Shown one piece after another: positions 12,024 to 23,003 of a stretch of 64,000 nt of DNA (the first letter of the stretch is position 1; every line of letters starts with the position of its first letter). A model generated the notes under the pieces. It was not told the DNA's origin. It did not search any database and saw only the letters and a list, made by a program, of their open reading frames with translations. Position numbers and translations under genes: made by a program. The stretch covers positions 16,846,572 to 16,910,571 of the forward strand of contig NC_087065.1 of assembly GCF_963678635.1 (NCBI RefSeq), given 5' to 3'. Source of the DNA: Symsagittifera roscoffensis (taxonomy: Eukaryota; Xenacoelomorpha; Acoela; Convolutidae).

Positions 12024-13636
12024 CTGTTCACACAACCAAACCATTGATATTCTCTGACACTACCGTAAGTTGGAAAGAAACTATAGCGTACGGGGCTTTC
12101 AACTGCGTTCCAAAACAATTGAAAAGCTGACTCCATTTAGATCCGAGTTTATACTGGCTCAGACACTAATTTAACAAAATTGGTGAAATCGATGTTATCA
12201 TTCAGAGAACGAAATATTTTGATTGCAGTAGGGTACCAAAAGCTTCTGTAAGACAGCAAAAGATTAACGGTACATTTAACGGGCTTTCTAATCTATTCTA
12301 CAAAAATGCGTTGAAAACTTAAATCAATTACCCGTCCCCTAATAATCTCGATTTTGCAATCCTGTTAACGTTTCAAACCAATATTTTTGTTCTAATCATT
12401 AGTGAAAGTGAATAGAAACATTTTTTTTTGGTTGAGATATATTTTTTTGCTAGACAATGTCCGGTACCACAAATAAACATCCGAAAAAGTTTTTTTTGCT
12501 CTGTCATAGAAAAATTTTTTCAGGCATGAGTCAATCACAATAATTTTTTTTTGCTGTTGAGTCAAATTTGAGCGAGCAAAGCGAGTGAGTAACCTTTTGT
12601 TATGTGAAAATAAGGAGCTGTAAAAACTTTAGCTTAATGTTTTACAACAAATAAGAAATCTAGTTATTGAAGATTCATTTAGCGCTTTAAATGCTTAAAA
12701 ATTAAAAAAAACTGTAGCAAAATTGAATAACTTTATAAAATTTGAATTAACATTTTTGATTTTTACCCGTGCGATAAGCAAGGGTGTTACAACCAGCTAC
12801 TAAAATTTTCCCCGTTGAAATTTTTGTTCACAGGATGACTGAAATAAGTGATCATCTCCATCTGTACTTTCATCAAGTAAAAGACAATCTTCGAGCATTT
12901 GTGCATTTTAAATGCCCGTTTGACTCAATGAATATATATTTTCTCGCATTTGTTTGGTTTAAAAGAAATTGCCGTAGCGGACTCACTTCGAATAGTTTCA
13001 GGAGCAAAAAAAAACAGTCTAAATGTTTCGAGTGGGGCTCAAATTCTTCTTGATTTTTTAAAAATTTTCTTTACAAACAATTTGTTTTTGGCGCTAGCTA
13101 AACAAGTGTCAACCAAACAAAATCGGTTTTTGTACTAACTTGTATGTTTTGCTTTGATTCTAATTCATCATTCAATTGTATTGCTTGGCATACTTTCCTG
13201 TAACGAACTTTAATCACGACAAAATCAAGACAAAGATATGAAAGTTTGCCTGTGTTGAGATCAGTTAAGTTATGCTTTTCTAGAAGTCAAATACACTCAA
13301 TTATGTTCAAAATTTATTTTTGTAGCGTTTCTAAATTCGAAAAAAAACTATAAAGTTTTGGTCGAAAAAATCTGTGCTACTTCCAGAGCAACCGGTTACG
13401 CCTGTTAGAATGCAAATAAATTTTTATATCCTTTTTAATCATTGCTTATGACAAAAATTGAAGGCCCTCAACCTAGTTTTTTTAAAAGAAGGGAGCGCTG
13501 TTAAAAAATTACAATTTTATTCGAGAAAATTGAAATCTATTTTTTACCAAATATCAGAAAGTCATGGAGTATTGACATATGATGCCGGTGGGCCCTCCTT
13601 GCTCCGAAATTAAAGGACAGTTAATAAGTGTTAAAA
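12024..13636. other. Intron 6, left part, noncoding
   Basis: AT-rich with the GAGCGAGCAAAGCGAGTGAG block at 12569-12588 related to the one near 10410. No gene supported; the plus-strand frame at 12784-13053 looks random. Confidence 0.35.
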
Positions 13637-14250
13637 CAAACAAGGATAGCAAATTGTTGTGCGAGTAGCACAAAAAAATTCAATCTCAATTATTCAAGAA
13701 GGAAAAATCTAAAATCAAGAATGAAAATTTAAATTGAAAAAAATCATCATTTATGGTAATTTCTATATCTTTTCTGTCTTTATTTAAAACAATCAGTTGA
13801 ACAATATAATGTTCAGGAATAATTTTTCATTTTTGCTAAAAACGTATGAATTGCTATAGAGCTCAATTGGATGTCTTCAAATTGAGTTCTGCATCAAGCA
13901 ACAAAAGTTTTGTAAATTTGGTCATTAAATTGAAATTTATCAAATCAAAATTCTAATATCAAAGACAGAAACTTAGAATTTCCAAAGAATTTTTTTTTGT
14001 TAGAACAAACAAAGGCAGCCAATTGCTGTGCAATAGCACATAATGTTCAAAATTCAATGATTCAAATAGGAAAAATCTAAGACCAAGAACGAAAGTTAAA
14101 ATATCAAAAAAATCATCATTTAAAAAAAATTTAAAATCTTCTTTCTAAAACTTTTTTTCCTCTTTTTATTAACATATTTAGTTATATCTGTAAAAGGTTA
14201 AAATTGTTAAACAAATCACTTGGATGTCTTCGAATTTGAGTTCAGCGTAA
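13637..14250. repeat. Tandem duplication, period about 350-370 bp
   Basis: AACAAACAAGGATAGCAAAT near 13636 and AACAAACAAAGGCAGCCAAT near 14004 open two diverged copies. Both carry GGAAAAATCTAA, AAATCATCATTTA and end in TTGGATGTCTTC...TTGAGTTC (about 13869 and 14222). Confidence 0.6.
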
Positions 14251-14527
14251 TTTTTTTGTATATTTGTCCAGCAAACAGAAAATACTCATACCCATTTTAA
14301 ACCACGTTAAAAATTTTTTGATTCTTATGAAATCCAAATCTTGGCTGAAAAAACATCATTATGATATCACACTTGACTCTCTAAGTTTTCTTTGGGAAGG
14401 TCAAATGTTTTGTAAAAAACACACCTTCAACATTAGCTTCCTAGCATTCGGATGAGAAGCAAAAACCTAAAAACCTAGTTTTATTTATGATAGTTTGAAA
14501 AATCAGCAGTTTCCTTACGCAATCATT

Positions 14528-15669
14528 CCCGCACTGACAAAAATGGATGAGGATCAATTTTAGTATGAAAAAAGTACGTTGATTAATTTTAGATCGATTT
14601 TACTATGAAAAAAGTACGTTGATTAAATTTAGAGCGATTTTAGTATGAAAAAAGTACGAAGATTAAATAAAAAAGATGAAGATTGATTTGGACCGTTTAA
14701 AATTGACTTATGTTGATCTTAAATCCCAATTAAAAAAACTGATCCAAATCGATTTTAAATCAATTTAAATCCATTTTTTCCAATCTAAATTTGTTTTTTT
14801 ATTTTTAAGGGGATTAAAACTGATTAAAATTGATTTGAATCGATTTTTTTCTTTCGAGATTTATCAGTTTCAAAATTTTATTGCATTTATTTCTTGCTTA
14901 TTATTTTTCATTTAACATCTAGCGTTTTGTAGCATAAAAAAGACCAAATGAAAAGACCAAAATATCGATAAAATTCTATGACTTTCTTGCATTTTTTGAG
15001 CTCAAAAACTGATTTATATTGACCTTTTTCCTGATTCGTTTCATAAGTTTTTGCTCAAAATCTGATTTACTTTCATAATTTCTATGATTTTATTGCATAT
15101 TATTGAGATCGCAATTTAATTTTACCTGAGCTTTGTTACATATGTTGATGCGCAAAATCTGATTTGTAATGATGATTTTCTAGATTTTCACTGCATATTT
15201 TTGAGCTCAAAATCTGGTTCATATTAACATTTTTTATTTATTTCTTGAACTCTAAAACACCTGGCACGTGTTTTCATTTGAAAAATCAGGAAAAAAATGT
15301 TTTAATTAGTTTTCTAAAAAGCATGTTTTTTTCTTTGTTAGCAAAAAAAATCGATTTTTGGTGCGTCAGAAAATCCATCGAAATCGATTTTAATCGATTT
15401 TAAAATTTTCAAAATGATCGATTTAAATCGATTTAAGTGAGGTTCTGATAGATTTAAGGAAGATTCAGATGGATTTTAGTGAGTCAGAAAATCCATCGAA
15501 ATTGATTTTAATCGATTTTTTAGACTTTAAAATCAATTTAAAATTTTCAAAAAGATCGATTTAATTCGATGTAAAATCCATTTAAGTTTGTAAAATGCAC
15601 ATGGTTAATCAATTTTTATCGATTTAAAATCAATTTAAATCGACAGGAAACAATTTCTGTCAGTGCGGG
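14528..15669. mobile_element. 1.14 kb TIR element (CCCGCACTGACA ends) with ATCGATTT-rich interior
   Basis: CCCGCACTGACA at 14528-14539 is perfectly inverted at 15658-15669, and similarity extends a few more bases. The interior is dominated by imperfect AAATCGATTTTAAATC words in both directions, so it is largely self-complementary. There is no coding capacity. Right-end sequences of the same type (CAGTGCGGGT, GAGTGCGGGT) occur near 60982 and 63875, so this is a family. Confidence 0.7.
14551..14670. repeat. 40 bp tandem repeat, three copies
   Basis: TAGTATGAAAAAAGTACG starts at 14561, recurs with one change at 14601 and again at 14641, an exact 40 bp period. It lies just inside the left end of the 14528-15669 element. 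Confidence 0.8.
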
Positions 15670-16202
15670 TTGGCTTTAAGTACAACCAATCAGAATTCCG
15701 AAAGAGTAATGAGACTGATTTGCGGCGCTTGTTTTTTTTTTCATTTTTGGATGCTTTTAGCAATGGGATCAAAAGAACTCTTCGTTTGTACCACCATTAA
15801 ATTTATACATCGTAATATTTGCTTTGCTGTAATATTTTCTGCTTATTGTTCCGACCACGAAATGGGAAGGAGTTTTTTTATAAGTTGTGTTTCAGTTTTT
15901 TCTACATTTTTTCGCAATACATGAAGGTCCCAGTGATTTATCGTATTGTCTTTTTGAAGTCGTTTTTGACAGATATTGTTAAGTATCCTTCTGTCGTGAT
16001 TGATCAAATTTTCAGAATTTTTTCGGTAAAGAAAAACGGCATTGATAATTTGCTTTGTACTCCAATTTATAGCAAGTTAAGCTCCAATTAGCGCTTCTCA
16101 CGCACTAAACACTTGATAATCCTCATGTGGACTGAATTCAACTGGATATTTTTACTGTCTTATTTCTGAATTTGTCTTTTTGCAGCCTAAGTATGACATT
16201 AC

Positions 16203-16382
16203 CATTGACACTTCATTGATCCTCTCCTCCTTCTGTTGTGTGTATTTGAAAGCTCTCTGCCCCGCATTCTCTACACTGTGCTTCACAGCCTCAAACAGTT
16301 GGTCTACTTTGGCTTTCTTCCTCTCAAATGACTCCACTGACCCCTGTGATGACGTCAGCTCCGGCTTACCATCACTGTTCAC
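16203..16382 (-). CDS. Exon 6 of the large gene, predicted helical/coiled-coil segment
   Basis: 180 nt, exactly 60 codons, phase 0 at both ends. The peptide begins VNSDGKPELTSSQGSVESFE and continues ERKKAKVDQLFEAVKHSVEN, then AFKYTQQKEERINEVSM. The charged heptad-like pattern suggests a helix or coiled coil. The donor is ATG|GTAATG after 16203. The acceptor, minus-strand TTTTTGAAG before 16382, is weak because the stretch upstream is purine-rich rather than a polypyrimidine tract. An alternative acceptor (GAACAG) lies 8 nt further in but would shift the phase. The frame joins exon 7 cleanly. I infer membership of the large gene from phase and composition. Confidence 0.58.
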
Positions 16383-16710
16383 CTTCAAAAACACAAGTCT
16401 TTTTTTTCTTTTTTTTCAAGCAATGCTTGCTTCAGTTACATATAATACTTATTTTGACGCGGAAACAAGTCACAAATAGTCTTTCGGCAAGAAAAAAGAT
16501 TATAACAAGATACTGAAAATTGAGACATTTATGAAGGAAAGGACCACCTGAATCACGGCGAACCACAGTTGAGCTTATTTGTTAAGATCTTCATGCGTTT
16601 TTAACTGAGATTTTTTCACTCTGGGAAGTGTTGCTTCACGCTTAAACAACGAGCACACCACAAAACAAAACCTTCTGTGCACTTAAGTTATTGCTCCAAC
16701 TCCAGAAGCA

Positions 16711-16925
16711 TGCACAGGATTTTTTCGAGGATGGGGGTTGTTTTTGCAAAAAAAAATTAAAATTTTGGTCGATTTTTTTTGTTCGACTAAATTGATTTTC
16801 TGAGCTCCCCTAAAGCTCTATCAAGACCAATTTATTACGGCCTTTACAGAGAACATTTTAAAAAAAAACAGGCGAAAAATGACTTTTTTTGAGAACTTTT
16901 GAAAGTCAATTTAACCAAAAATTTT
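16711..16925. mobile_element. hAT-like non-autonomous fragment, diverged
   Basis: GGATTTTTTCGAGGATGGGG, a TTGGTCGATTTT block, TTGATTTTCTGAGCTCCCCT and later blocks match the copies at 56330-56700 and (inverted) 27.5-27.76 kb. The outer terminus is degraded. Confidence 0.5.
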
Positions 16926-17634
16926 TCGATTTGGTCATTTTTAAATCAGATTTATGGGCATATGGCGGCGGCGGTAGACACGCCACAGCTTCTCTTAAGT
17001 TATTTAAGTTCAGCGGAAAAGACTTTTTTGATTTCGTCTGCTGAAAGTATTTAGTAGTAAACAGGTCTTGTAATCTGCTCAGGCAATTGTTTGACGGTTT
17101 CATCGTTGTTTTTCAAGCCAAGTCGTTTTTAAATCAAATTGCGTACAAGCAAACAAGCAAATTTAACTTGAAAGTCGCTTAAAGTCACTTTTACGAGCAT
17201 AGTCGTTTTTAGTGAAATTTGCATTACAAAATTTTGTTTACGAGCGAACTTTTTTCACAAAACACCTTTTACAAGTAAAGTCGTTTCTGCAAGAGAGTTC
17301 GTTTTGAAATCTAGTGGTATGACGATTAGAAGAAAAAGTTATAAACACATTTCGCTTTGCTCGGTTCTGTAAGTTAAAGATTGGTATTTATACTATAATG
17401 ATGTTGAGGTCAATCGAAAAAACTGTGAGCTGAACCGTCGGCACAAAAGATAGTAGTTTTCTACCGAAAGTTATTTTTAAAAAAAAGATCATTGTAACAA
17501 ATGTATCTATGACATTTGGGAACTTCTCAACAATCAGATCAATTTTAAAAATAATCATTGACACGTCCTTGAATAATGTAACCACATAACAAACAATTTC
17601 ATTAAAAACAGGCTAACCAGACCGTACCTTTAGT
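16926..17634. other. Intron 5, noncoding
   Basis: Weak tandem repetition of an AGTCGTTTTTAAATC-like word at about 17120-17300. No gene seen. Confidence 0.35.
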
Positions 17635-17700
17635 TTAAGAGCTTTTCATAATTCCTTTGCAGTTCTCATGAGGTTGGTCAGAAAAAAATCTAGGGTCTAC

Positions 17701-20700
17701 CTTGATCGTCCATTCCTCTGATCTCGTGATGACATATTTGGTGTCCTTGATATTCGCCAGTTCAAGCCCACTGGATTGATTTTTTCGCTCTTCCTCACTA
17801 GGAACTGCAATCTCTCCTTCATCTGGCTCCGAAATAGCTTCTTCTTGTTGTTGTTCCGGAGGAACCCTTTCTTCTTGGTCTGCTGGGTGTCCATCTCTGT
17901 CTATGATTTCTGGTTTCTCTTCATAATCATCTTCGATGCCTGGATCCCTCCTTCCAGCCGACATTGGTTCCTGGTCTGGCTTCTCGTCAATCGGGTTGAA
18001 AGCTTCGCTGATTTCAGGTGAGACTTCAGGAATCGTTTTCTCCTTTTTTGGGGGAGCTCTATCAAAATCTTGGGGTCCCGAATCTTGTCGACGATTTTGT
18101 TCAAATCGGTATCTCTGATTTGACGAAGCTTGTTGAAATGTTTGCTGGTGATGTTGACGTCGCTGACTTTGCTCCTGCATTTGGAATCCTTGTGCATGTT
18201 GCCTGTGGCTACTTTGCTGAAGCGCAGATTGTTGAAACTTTTGTTCCGCTTTGAAGTTTGAACCTTGTTGGATATTATGACCTTGAACTCTTTCAGCTTG
18301 GAAATCGTGATTTTGGTTCACATTTGGTGAATTATAGTCATATTCCAGATAACCTTCCTCCTCATTTTTAAATTGAACGTCAGTCTCAAGTTGTCCATTT
18401 TTCTCTCGACGAAATGCGGCGTTCTGTTTTTGATGGAACCTTCCATCCCTTTCAGCGTGTGCAAATTGAATATTTTCCCGTTGCAGCATTTGTTGCTTTT
18501 TAAGATCATTATGACCAGTTTGAAAATCACTCTCAATGTGCTCAAAATTTTCATTATCTCCATTTTCAGCATGACTGAAACCAGGAGTATCGTTTTGTGA
18601 GGGAAACACTTCATTTTCGAGATTGTTTTGCTGCCAATTTTCACAGTTTTCTTGTCTCTGGTTCCAATTTTGTTGATTTTGAAACCTTTGTAGGCGTTGT
18701 TGCTGAAATTGGACAGTATTTGACATTTCAAAAGCCAGATCATTTTCGAAAAATTCTTTTTCAGTGATGTTGTTTTTGACGCGCTCAATTTCTATTTCAT
18801 TTTCATTTAAGTCGTCAACTTCTTTGTTATTTTCCTGCATTTCTTCAACGTGCTCAAATTGTTCACCATCCTCATTTGCCTGTCCACGCGGTGTATTTTG
18901 CTGCACTTCTAAAATCTGTGCTGTTTTGAACTGCTCATTGTCGACCATGGAGTTTCCATTATTGTCGATATTTTGGTCGTTAACCTCGAACCCGGACTCC
19001 ATAACTGATTGTTCTCCGGTAGCAAGTTGATCACGTGATTCTGGTTCTGGAACAGTTTCCCTCGGCGTTTCTGCTTCCTGGATTGCGTCGGGAATATTAA
19101 GCTCAACTGGCTCCGACTGACTTCCTTGCGAGTTCATAATTTTTTCACTGACCGACCCAACCTCAAAATCCTTCGACTTTATTACACTTTTTGAGCTATA
19201 GGAGCTACTGTTATTTCTGCTCGGAATTTGCGGTTGAGGTTCTCCAGCTATAAAATGATTTTCATCGGCAGGTCTAGCTCTGATGTTTTGATAGTCAACT
19301 GCTGGTAAACTGTCGCCCCTCAGTCGTGAACCCGATTGTCGCAAAGCCGAGTCGGCTCTGGATTGAGGCCTTGATCTGTAATCCGAAGACGATCGCGACG
19401 ACAGGTTACTTCGGTTGTCGTGCGGGTTTCCAAAACTACCTCGGTAAGACGACAAGCTACTTCGTTGACCTCTAGCGGCAGGACTGGGCGAGGTATATCT
19501 AAACTCGTTCGGCCCCCCGTGGAATGACTCTTTCATCAAGCTTTGCCTCTGATCTAGCCTTGAACCTCTGTTCTGGTTGTTGTAAATGTCCGGTTGCATA
19601 ATTTCTGCCATAGCTGAAGGTGTTCTTTCTTCCTGACTTAAAGAGTGAGGCCGCGAGTTCCTCGAATTCCTCTGCATCACCACCGGACTTACAGCTTGAT
19701 TGTTATTTTGTGGTACATAAACACTATTTACAACTTCTTCATAATTGTTTTGAGGATTGCTGTAACCATTTACTACTTCAGCGTTGTCTTGTTTCTGGCT
19801 AGCAACGCGCATCATGTCTGGATTATCTGGATGCTGGTAGATACTATTCACAGTTTCTCGCTGATTTCTTGGCACGTGTGGCTCATTGACAACGTTTCTC
19901 CCATTCGGGGGCGGGTGTTTGTAAAAGGCTCTTGAACTTCGATTTCCACTACCGTTACTACTATTTCTACTTGCATCTCGAGAAGGCGTCCTTGTTAGAG
20001 GAGTGCCTCGAATCGAATGCCAACCTGATGAACTTGGTTGTCGCATAGGCTGAGTTTCTTCGTGAATTCGATTTGAATATGCTTCCATAGGACGAGAAGG
20101 TGAACCCAATTCTGGCTCTTGTTCCATTTCGGGTTGTTTTGCCGGCACTGGTTTCCCGGGAACATTGCGAGGATTTTTAACCGGCCCAGGCTCTTGATTA
20201 ACGTTTTTGCTTTTTTCGGGACTTCGTCGTATATACATTTCTTGCGTATCGCCCAATTCTTGGCTTGTTTCTTGTCGCTTTGGAACTATATCGTTTTCGT
20301 TTCCCTGATCCCCAATATGAAACTCCTTGTCATCCGAACACGGACAAATTTCATCCTCATTATTTGCCGAATCCGAGGCGTTATTTGGAACTATTTCCTT
20401 TTCATTTCCCTCCTCACCTATATAGAACTCCTTGTCATCCGAACACGGACAAACTTCATCCTCATTATTTGCTGAAACTTGCTCATTATTAGGACTTTTA
20501 GACTCGTCTTTTTGTTTCATTTTGTGAATAATTGTTCTCTCAATGTGACGCCTGGTTGTCGTTTTGGTTATGACGACTCTGTTGACTCCTGGACTCGCAG
20601 GCGGTGTGAACTCTTCAATCGCTGGAACATCAGTCGGCGAGAGGTACTCTATAAACTCGTTTCTACTCTCAGGTCCCATTTGACTCCGAGCACCTTCCGA

Positions 20701-21362
20701 GTTCGTTTTTTCATTCGTTGTGGAACTATTGGGCTGTGCCATCTGGCTTTGCCTTCCCGGGGTTTCACTTTGAGACGCTGATGTCGGCATATTTATTGGT
20801 GGTATCGTTGAAGCGTTGCTATGATTACTCTGAGGTCGCGCAACAGGAGGTTTGCTTTCGGAAGGAGGTCGCATCGGTATGTCTTTGATCTCCTCGTGTC
20901 GAGGGGTACTTCCCATACTTGGACTATCTTCCATAAGAGGTGTCTGCAATTCTTCATTTTGCACGTTTGAATTATTAGGCTGAACTTCGGCGTGGCTTGG
21001 AATCGATTGCACTATTGAGTTTTTGGAGCTCCTTGTTTGACCTTGAGCTGACCTCTGTATTTCAGGTTGCTTTGCGGGATTCTTTTCGTTATTTGAACCA
21101 TTTGGAAGTGAACGTTTTCTCTCTTGCTGAGGATTTTGCCGTGCAGTGCTTGTGTTTGGCTTTGACCCGATTCTTTGATTTTCATTGAGGTTTATTGGCA
21201 TATTTCGAATCTCAGCATGCTGTTTGGTCTCATTTGGCCTCTGGTTTCGGTTCGGAATATTTTGTGAACCCATTGACTGCTGGCGCTGGTTTGATTGAAC
21301 GTTGGGCTGAGGTTCTTTTTTAGTCCCTGTTCCATTGCTCTGTGAGTTGACAAAAGGTCCTC
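17701..21362 (-). CDS. Exon 5, the main 3.66 kb exon: low-complexity protein with Ser/Arg-, CPC- and Gln/Asn-rich regions
   Basis: One open frame of about 1,220 codons, by far the longest in the window. The acceptor is minus-strand TTGTTTCAG before 21362. The frame is open upstream of the Met at 21273, so this is not a first exon. In order, counted from that Met: a Pro/Ser/Asn-rich N-terminal 200 residues; an ITKTTTRRHIERT segment near residue 233; two tandem copies of a 35-residue acidic repeat with ICPCSDDKEF/VCPCSDDKEF (near 270-340); a Ser/Arg-rich region (about 410-690, SRSSSDYRSRPQSR); an acidic stretch; a Gln/Asn-rich prion-like stretch (about 850-1060, e.g. RFQNQQNWNQRQ); and an acidic C-terminal part. 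I recognise no enzyme or known fold. The likely donor is AAG|GTAGAC after 17701, phase 0 into exon 6. Without that splice the frame reads 21 more codons to a stop at 17635, a possible alternative end. Confidence 0.8.
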
Positions 21363-22305
21363 CTGAAACAACAATTCCCTTTATTTCTGTATTAGCTTGG
21401 ACGTGAAATGATTTGGATGTTCATGATAAGTTAGGACATTGATAACTTTAGTCTCAATCCAGTTTTGGGTCGGCAGGGGGTTGAATCCTTGAAAAAAAGG
21501 CATCAGCACATCCCCCCCCCCCGCCCTCCGCCAATCCGCCCCTGCTATTTACTCAATTTTAGTTAAGCTGATTTTTCTGCTAAACTATTTGACTTTCACC
21601 TCGCAAATTGAGCGCGCATTTGAATTCGACAACGCGATAATCATAATAATAGTCGCTGCGAAAATTAACACCAATGCGCCACGTTTCACAGATCCATTTT
21701 CGAAGAAACTACTATCGTATTAAAGTTCATCTTGTACTTTTTTTAGCTGCTGAAATCTCAGGCGATAAAAAGAATATTCTGATATCAGAGCAAAATTTTG
21801 TTTAGAAACTCCTAGCTTTTATGGTGTAATAATTTGGTATACAGATATATTAGACCGTAAAAATAATCATAATTCTTAATGGTGGTTTCACCGCCTAATA
21901 TATCCGCCAGATCTAGCATTCTGTAAATTATATGATGGTGTAAAATGCGCTTCGAACTGCTTTCATTTATTAATGCGCTTTCATTTATTGAAAGTCGGTG
22001 GTATATATACCAACACTGCTCGTGACTTCTCAAAAGTTTTACGGGTTTTTGACTTTTTGAAAGTTTTAGATGGACATTTTTTACTTTTTGAAAGTTTTAG
22101 ACTTTTTAAAAAACCTTTTTGACGTTTTTAGCATTGAATCGATGCCAAATTATTTACAACACATCAACTCAACTTCATTTTCTCTCTTCAATCTATCTAT
22201 CTATTCTATATTTTGGTCAGTTAAAATTAGTTAAAACAATTAAAAACTATATTTATTGCCTGATATTATAATAAAAAAAATTCGCTCTTTCGAAACATTT
22301 TTACA
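21363..22305. other. Intron 4, right after exon 5's acceptor side; noncoding with a hAT-like end
   Basis: About 21450-21544 ends in CCGCCAATCCGCCCCTG, the right end of the CAGGGGCGG family, truncated on the left. A short GACTTTTTGAAAGTTTTAGA tandem lies at about 22045-22110. The rest shows nothing. Confidence 0.4.
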
Positions 22306-22575
22306 ATGGCCAGAGGCCAGGAAAACATAAATTACATCACTTCAAATCATCTCACTGAGCCACCACACGAGTGTTTTTTCTGCAAAACGATTCCAAATCG
22401 TCTCAACAGCGCAAAATGCTTCTCATGCGGACGTGTGATTCAGAAGGAAACTGCCCTGAGGATAATTCGACATGAGTCATCGACTGATCTATCTATATCG
22501 AGTGGGTGGAATTTTAGGAGATCAGAAAAAGCATTTGTGGTGGAAACAGAGAAGGTGATACAACTTCACCCATAA
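22306..22575 (+). CDS. Small protein with two CxxC pairs (zinc-ribbon-like), function unknown
   Basis: Open frame of 89 residues from ATG to TAA inside intron 4 of the large gene, transcribed toward the BED/hAT gene. The N-terminal half has ECFFCKTIPNRLNSAKCFSC, i.e. C-x2-C-x12-C-x2-C, the spacing of a small zinc-binding knuckle. The rest is polar with no membrane segment. AATAAA at 22576-22581 directly follows the stop, which supports a real transcript end. The region is GC-richer than its flanks. It might be a separate small gene, the last exon of a longer one, or a piece of a transposon carrying the BED gene. I do not recognise the family. Confidence 0.5.
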   Translation: MARGQENINYITSNHLTEPPHECFFCKTIPNRLNSAKCFSCGRVIQKETALRIIRHESSTDLSISSGWNFRRSEKAFVVETEKVIQLHP

Positions 22576-23003
22576 AATAAAACAATCGACAGAACTATCC
22601 AAACTTTATGCAATGTAAGTAATGATAGTGCTCATGAAACTACATTTAGAAACTAAATTATGAAAAAAAGCACTTTTTTAAAATGGAACATGAGTAACAT
22701 TTTTATTTATTAAAAAAAGAAAACAAAACTAAAACAGTATCTTGAGCATGTGTTAATTAACTAGTGAACAAAGAACTCGTTTCAGTTCTAGAGAGCTACT
22801 ATAAATTTATTGAATTTAGGAACAAGTTTACATGAACTTTCAAACCCTGTTGTGGCAAGTTGCGAATAATTGGATCAAAACCAAGTACTCTTTTTTGATT
22901 TTTAAAGTTGAACTCTGGAACTAAAAGTATAATTTACTCTAAATGGTATAGGCACGTTTGTAGTAAAGTTGACGATAAAGGCTTAGATCAGTGGAAAAGC
23001 CGT

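Noticed and set aside
18318..18788. 156-residue minus-strand frame inside exon 5
   Set aside because: A shadow of the long open frame in another phase; Lys/Ile/Met-rich and without splice partners.
19620..20781. Several plus-strand frames opposite exon 5
   Set aside because: Antisense shadows of the low-complexity coding exon.
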